Shown here piece after piece: positions 14,693 through 17,794 of a DNA stretch of 17,794 nucleotides; the stretch's first letter is position 1; each line of letters begins with the position of its first letter. The DNA is taken from NCBI GenBank assembly GCA_946480965.1, contig CAMLMI010000058.1, positions 1 to 17,794 on the forward strand, written 5' to 3'. The notes beneath the pieces are model-generated. The model saw nothing but the letters and a program-made list of their open reading frames with translations, was not told where the DNA came from and searched no databases. The DNA is from an uncultured Verrucomicrobiales bacterium (GTDB taxonomy: Bacteria > Verrucomicrobiota > Verrucomicrobiae > Limisphaerales > CANJSG01). The position numbers and the translations under genes were made by a program.

Positions 14693-17125
14693 TCAGCGGG
14701 TCACGACCCGGTAGATCCGCAAGGCCTGCGGCGCGGCGTTCGTGTCGGTGGCGACGACGAAACCATTGGTCAGAGCCCATCGCGGATTGGGAAGCGTCTG
14801 CCAGGCCAGGTCGGCTTCCGTGGGAACTTCCGGCCGCCATTGTAGTTCCAAGGCCGAGAGGAGGAACGGAGTGCCGCCGTCCTGGTCTTGGAGCCGGAGC
14901 CGGAAGTGGCCGTTTTCCAAGCGCTCCGGCGCTTCCAAGATCGGCGGATAAAGGGCGCGGACGGAGGACTTGAAGATCACGCTTTGGCCGAGACCGTTCG
15001 AGATCACGACCGAATACCAACCGGCCTTCGCCCGATCAATTCCGGTGACGGAGAGGGTCGGCTGGGTTTCCCCGACCAAGGCGGTGGCGTCGCGGAACCA
15101 CTGGTAGGAAAAGGGACCCCCGGAAGCTGGTTCTACGGCCAGTTGAGCCGACCCGCCGGGAGCGACCGGATGATCCGCCACCGGAGGAGCCACGGTGAAC
15201 GGCGTGGAGCGGCGGATCACCGAACTGCCGGAATCGGCCAAGTAGATGGTGCCGTCCGGCGCGACGGCCAGTCCGGTGCGGGTAGTCCGGAACGAAGCGC
15301 TTCGCCCCGTTCCATCCAGATGGAGGTTGCGGTTCACATCTCCCGCCATCGGCAGGACTTGGCCGCTCGGAGTGGCTTTCATCAAGGCCCCGCCGTGGCT
15401 GAAAAGGTAGTTGCCAGCCAAATCCAAAACCCCGCCGTAGGCGAAGCTGCTGAGGCCCGAGACGCGGGTCACGATGCCGTTTGAGGTGAACCGATAAACT
15501 CCGCCCAGGCTCTGGGAGGTGAAGAAGCCGTTGCCAAAGTCGTCCACCGCCAGCCCCGTGGGGGTGGAGGCCGTGGACTTGGTGGTTTGCCCCGCCACCG
15601 TGACGACAACGCCGGCTGGGCTGATGCGGCGGATTCGGTTGTTGCCCCACTCGGCCACGAAGACATGGCCCGAGCCATCGACGGCCACGGCGCTGGGTTG
15701 GGCAAAGCGCGCGGTTTCGTTGGTGCCGTCGATGCTTCCGAAAGTTCCGGGCAGTCCCGCCAAGGTGCTGACGAGACCGGCTGGAGTGATCTTGCGAACC
15801 GCGTGGTTGAAGTTGTCGGCCACGTAGAGATTGTCGTCGGCGTCGATGGCGAGGCCTTCGGGGGAATTGAAGCGGGCTTCCTCGCCGACGCCGTTGTTCG
15901 TGCCCGTGGTCCAAGGCTGCCCGGCGAAGGTGCTGACCACGCCATCACGGGTGATCTTGCGGATCACGTGCGCACCGTAGTCGGCGACGAAAAGGTTGCC
16001 TTGGCTGTCCAAGGCCAAGCCGACCGGTTGATCAAAGCGGGCGGCACCGATGGGCCCATCCACCAGGCCGCGTTGTCCGGGCGCACCGGCCCAAGTGCCG
16101 AAGGTCAGCGGAGGTTCCACGGTCAATTGAACCTCGTCGCTGAGGACATGGCCCGAAGCGTTGGTGATGGCAACGCGGTAGAGACCGGCGGCCTCGGGCT
16201 GGACATTGGTCAGGACCAAGGATGCGTTGGTGGCTCCGGGAATGGGTTGGCCATCGCGGTTCCATTGGAAGATTTGCTCGGAGGAACTGAGGGTCCGCAC
16301 CGATAGCGTGGCGTCGTAGCCTCCGACCACAACCGTGTCGGCGGGCTGATTGGTGATGGCGAGGTGGGCGATGGTGACGCTAGAGACCAGACCAGTGGTG
16401 CTGCCGACCGGGTTGTTCGCGACCAATTCGTAGATTCCAGACTGCTCCGGCTGGAGCGTGGTCAACGCTAGGCTGGTGGCGTTCGCTCCATCGATGGGAG
16501 TTCCCGACCGGAGCCATTGGTAGGTGATCGGACCATTGCCAATGGGCGGCGCGCTCAACGTCAGGTTGGAGTCGGGGAGCAGGAAGCGAATCGAAGGGCT
16601 GTTGGTGAAGACCGGGGCGAGCGGACCGGCGCGGAGATTGAGGACCACGTCGCCCCGGGTTGGGCCGTAGGCATCCACGGCGATGTGGTAGGTCGTTCCG
16701 GCGACTGATTGGAAAGCGACGCGGCTGGTGCGGTCCGGCTCGGCGTCGTCGTTCTTGCCTCGGCTCACCAGAGAATTCACCGCGTTGCCGGTATAGACGG
16801 CGAGCAGGGTGTCGAAGGTGCTGCCCTTCGTGTCCACCAGCACGAGGTCGGAAGCGGTCGCCGTCCAGGTCCACCACAGCGAACGCGAGCCGCGCTGGGT
16901 GCCGTGCATCGGCTCGCTGTTCTCCAGCGTGGCCAGTTCGTTGTTGGCCGTAGCCGAGACGGTGGAGCCGACCAGCGGGATGCGGTTGGTGAAGGCGTCG
17001 TTGGCGGGCGCGGTTTGCGCGCGCCCGACCGATGCCGCCGCGAGTGAAAACGTAAGCCCCAACAGAGCGAGGAACCGGGCCCCGGAGTTCCCGACGAAGC
17101 GCCCTTGGCAGCGCGAGGTGGACAT
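14693..17125 (-). CDS. Secreted Ig-like/NHL beta-propeller protein
   Basis: The 810-aa protein has a signal peptide (hydrophobic core LALLGLTFSLAAA, cleavage near GRAQ-T at 37). Residues about 38-165 form a PPC-like beta-sandwich (PANDAFTNRIPL, SLWWTWTA, FDTLLAVYTG, YHIAVDAY). Then come Ig-like 1 (170-255, ITYQWLRSG), Ig-like 2 (256-337), an NHL propeller (341-640), Ig-like 3 (645-724, FSYQWFRD) and a C-terminal beta module (725-810, ending IYRVVTR). NHL blades show the repeat F-x-x-P-x-G-hydrophobic-A-hydrophobic-D-x-x-G-N-x-hydrophobic-hydrophobic-V-A-D, clearest at 364-392, 419-447 and 474-502, with more diverged blades after 520 and again at 612-640. NHL propellers usually mediate protein or ligand binding; no enzyme motif is seen. 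It is a separate gene 74 bp before the hem operon on the same strand, and functional linkage to heme synthesis is unlikely. Confidence 0.88.
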   Translation of the reverse strand: MSTSRCQGRFVGNSGARFLALLGLTFSLAAASVGRAQTAPANDAFTNRIPLVGSTVSATANNELATLENSEPMHGTQRGSRSLWWTWTATASDLVLVDTKGSTFDTLLAVYTGNAVNSLVSRGKNDDAEPDRTSRVAFQSVAGTTYHIAVDAYGPTRGDVVLNLRAGPLAPVFTNSPSIRFLLPDSNLTLSAPPIGNGPITYQWLRSGTPIDGANATSLALTTLQPEQSGIYELVANNPVGSTTGLVSSVTIAHLAITNQPADTVVVGGYDATLSVRTLSSSEQIFQWNRDGQPIPGATNASLVLTNVQPEAAGLYRVAITNASGHVLSDEVQLTVEPPLTFGTWAGAPGQRGLVDGPIGAARFDQPVGLALDSQGNLFVADYGAHVIRKITRDGVVSTFAGQPWTTGTNNGVGEEARFNSPEGLAIDADDNLYVADNFNHAVRKITPAGLVSTLAGLPGTFGSIDGTNETARFAQPSAVAVDGSGHVFVAEWGNNRIRRISPAGVVVTVAGQTTKSTASTPTGLAVDDFGNGFFTSQSLGGVYRFTSNGIVTRVSGLSSFAYGGVLDLAGNYLFSHGGALMKATPSGQVLPMAGDVNRNLHLDGTGRSASFRTTRTGLAVAPDGTIYLADSGSSVIRRSTPFTVAPPVADHPVAPGGSAQLAVEPASGGPFSYQWFRDATALVGETQPTLSVTGIDRAKAGWYSVVISNGLGQSVIFKSSVRALYPPILEAPERLENGHFRLRLQDQDGGTPFLLSALELQWRPEVPTEADLAWQTLPNPRWALTNGFVVATDTNAAPQALRIYRVVTR

Positions 17126-17257
17126 GGGCGCAGAATCAACACGCCCGCCGGACGGAAATCAATCCGACACTGTCAGAGGAATGACTTGGCCGAGGTGAAC
17201 GTTCAATTGCAGCCAGAAGGCGAGGGCCGGGACCGCTGCAGCGAGGCTAGGTCGGAT

Positions 17258-17776
17258 TCATTCGGTCAGCTTAGCTGAGTTGAGTATAGCCTTAGCACGT
17301 CCCTCGGCCTCGCTCTGAGGTAGGCCTATGGCCTCATAGTAAAAAGTCGCCACCAACGAACTGCTGCAAAACAACAAACAGCTAAAGTGACGATGCGATG
17401 CTGACTCAAATCCGCTATAACGCCCTGAATGAATGCCAGACTGCTCCGAGACAGTCGGTGCGGTCATCGTGATTGCGGATGGAGCGAGGCCGTCTGACTC
17501 GGCCTGCTGTCGAAGCTCCAAAACTCGATTGAAGGTGGAAAGGCGCAACTCTGGAGTCATGCGCTCCGATGAAGGCATGAGCGAGACGGTGAGCTGTTCG
17601 CGGCCGGTAGAGCTGCTGAACACAATGCGCGAGCCGCCTTCCTCGGAACGGCGAGACCACTGGCCGGGCAGCAGAATGCTGAATGCGTTTTCGGAGATTG
17701 GCGTGTCTTTGGGCTTCGAGCACCCGAACAAGCTGAGAAATCCAATAACCAGAAATACGGAGCATGAGGTTTTCAC
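17258..17776 (-). CDS. Small lipoprotein of unknown function
   Basis: The 172-aa product, from a GTG at 17776, begins MKTSCSVFLVIGFLSLFGC, a lipoprotein signal with lipobox LFGC, so lipidation at Cys19 is expected. No retention signal can be judged. The mature part contains NAFSILLPGQWSRR followed by IVFSSS and QLTVSLMPS, a pattern reminiscent of the PsbP/DUF1795 type of small alpha-beta lipoprotein; I offer that only as a fold guess. A serine- and cysteine-rich stretch (HFSCLLFCSSSLVATFYYEA) follows near residues 130-150. The sequence is less GC-rich than its neighbour. It is 132 bp upstream of the NHL protein on the same strand; that gap holds a 10-bp palindrome TGAACGTTCA at 17196-17205 and no clear terminator. 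Confidence 0.75.
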   Translation of the reverse strand: MKTSCSVFLVIGFLSLFGCSKPKDTPISENAFSILLPGQWSRRSEEGGSRIVFSSSTGREQLTVSLMPSSERMTPELRLSTFNRVLELRQQAESDGLAPSAITMTAPTVSEQSGIHSGRYSGFESASHRHFSCLLFCSSSLVATFYYEAIGLPQSEAEGRAKAILNSAKLTE

Positions 17777-17794
17777 GGGGAATGCGCTCGGTTG

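Noticed and set aside
12424..14714. Plus-strand open frames of about 592 and 302 codons opposite the hem operon
   Set aside because: They are antisense to hemC, hemA and the CcsA/HemX-like gene, which carry conserved catalytic motifs; the translations show no domain and are rich in E, G, R and A.
15587..16306. Plus-strand open frame opposite the NHL protein
   Set aside because: It is an antisense reading of the repeated NHL and Ig-like coding region without a family signature.
1..17794. tRNA, rRNA, insertion-sequence transposase or phage genes
   Set aside because: I saw no tRNA-like cloverleaf with CCA-end context, no rRNA segment and no transposase or integrase motif in any frame that looked coding.

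Overview
The window is high-GC bacterial DNA that I read as Verrucomicrobiota. The evidence is two type II secretion-style 'pseudopilins' of the H-X9-DG family, very large secreted proteins built from LamG-like, Ig-like, discoidin-like and NHL modules, a GntR-type DNA-binding domain fused to a LacI/GalR-type sensor, and start codons mostly lacking a Shine-Dalgarno sequence. This phylum assignment is inference from gene content; no rRNA or other marker is present.

Layout. Bases 1-189 (minus strand) hold the N-terminus of a secreted protein cut by the window edge. Bases 190-704 contain no convincing intact gene, but do contain a large imperfect palindrome (281-356), several hairpins and a start-less open frame that may be a gene remnant (417-674, minus). 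The plus-strand block 705-11622 is the accessory core: pseudopilin A (705-1535), a 1283-aa LamG/Ig secreted protein (1622-5473), a GntR/LacI-hybrid regulator (5640-6812), a 460-bp gap rich in hairpins with a 17-bp tandem repeat, pseudopilin B (7273-8142) and a 1066-aa secreted protein with Ig-like and discoidin-like domains (8422-11622), closed by a strong terminator (11638-11675). The order 'pseudopilin, then giant secreted protein' therefore occurs twice around one regulator, and the two giant proteins end in the same roughly 60-residue module.

The minus-strand block 11700-14618 is a compact tetrapyrrole operon read in the order CcsA/HemX-like membrane protein, hemA (glutamyl-tRNA reductase), hemC (hydroxymethylbilane synthase). 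The first two overlap by 4 bp and the next gap is 22 bp. HemA is short and lacks most of the usual C-terminal dimerisation domain. Upstream of it, also on the minus strand, are an 810-aa secreted protein with Ig-like domains and an NHL beta-propeller (14693-17125) and a small lipoprotein (17258-17776).

How the parts may work together: the hem operon makes tetrapyrrole precursors from glutamyl-tRNA, with the membrane protein probably tuning HemA or handling heme. The plus-strand block looks like an envelope or extracellular carbohydrate-interaction locus, in which a sugar-type sensor could control surface proteins exported with help from pseudopilins. That functional link is inference from gene order only. 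The less ordinary features are the paired cassette, the hairpin array at 6846-7010 (possible structured RNA), a 17-bp duplication that appears to create a promoter -10 box, and the truncated HemA.
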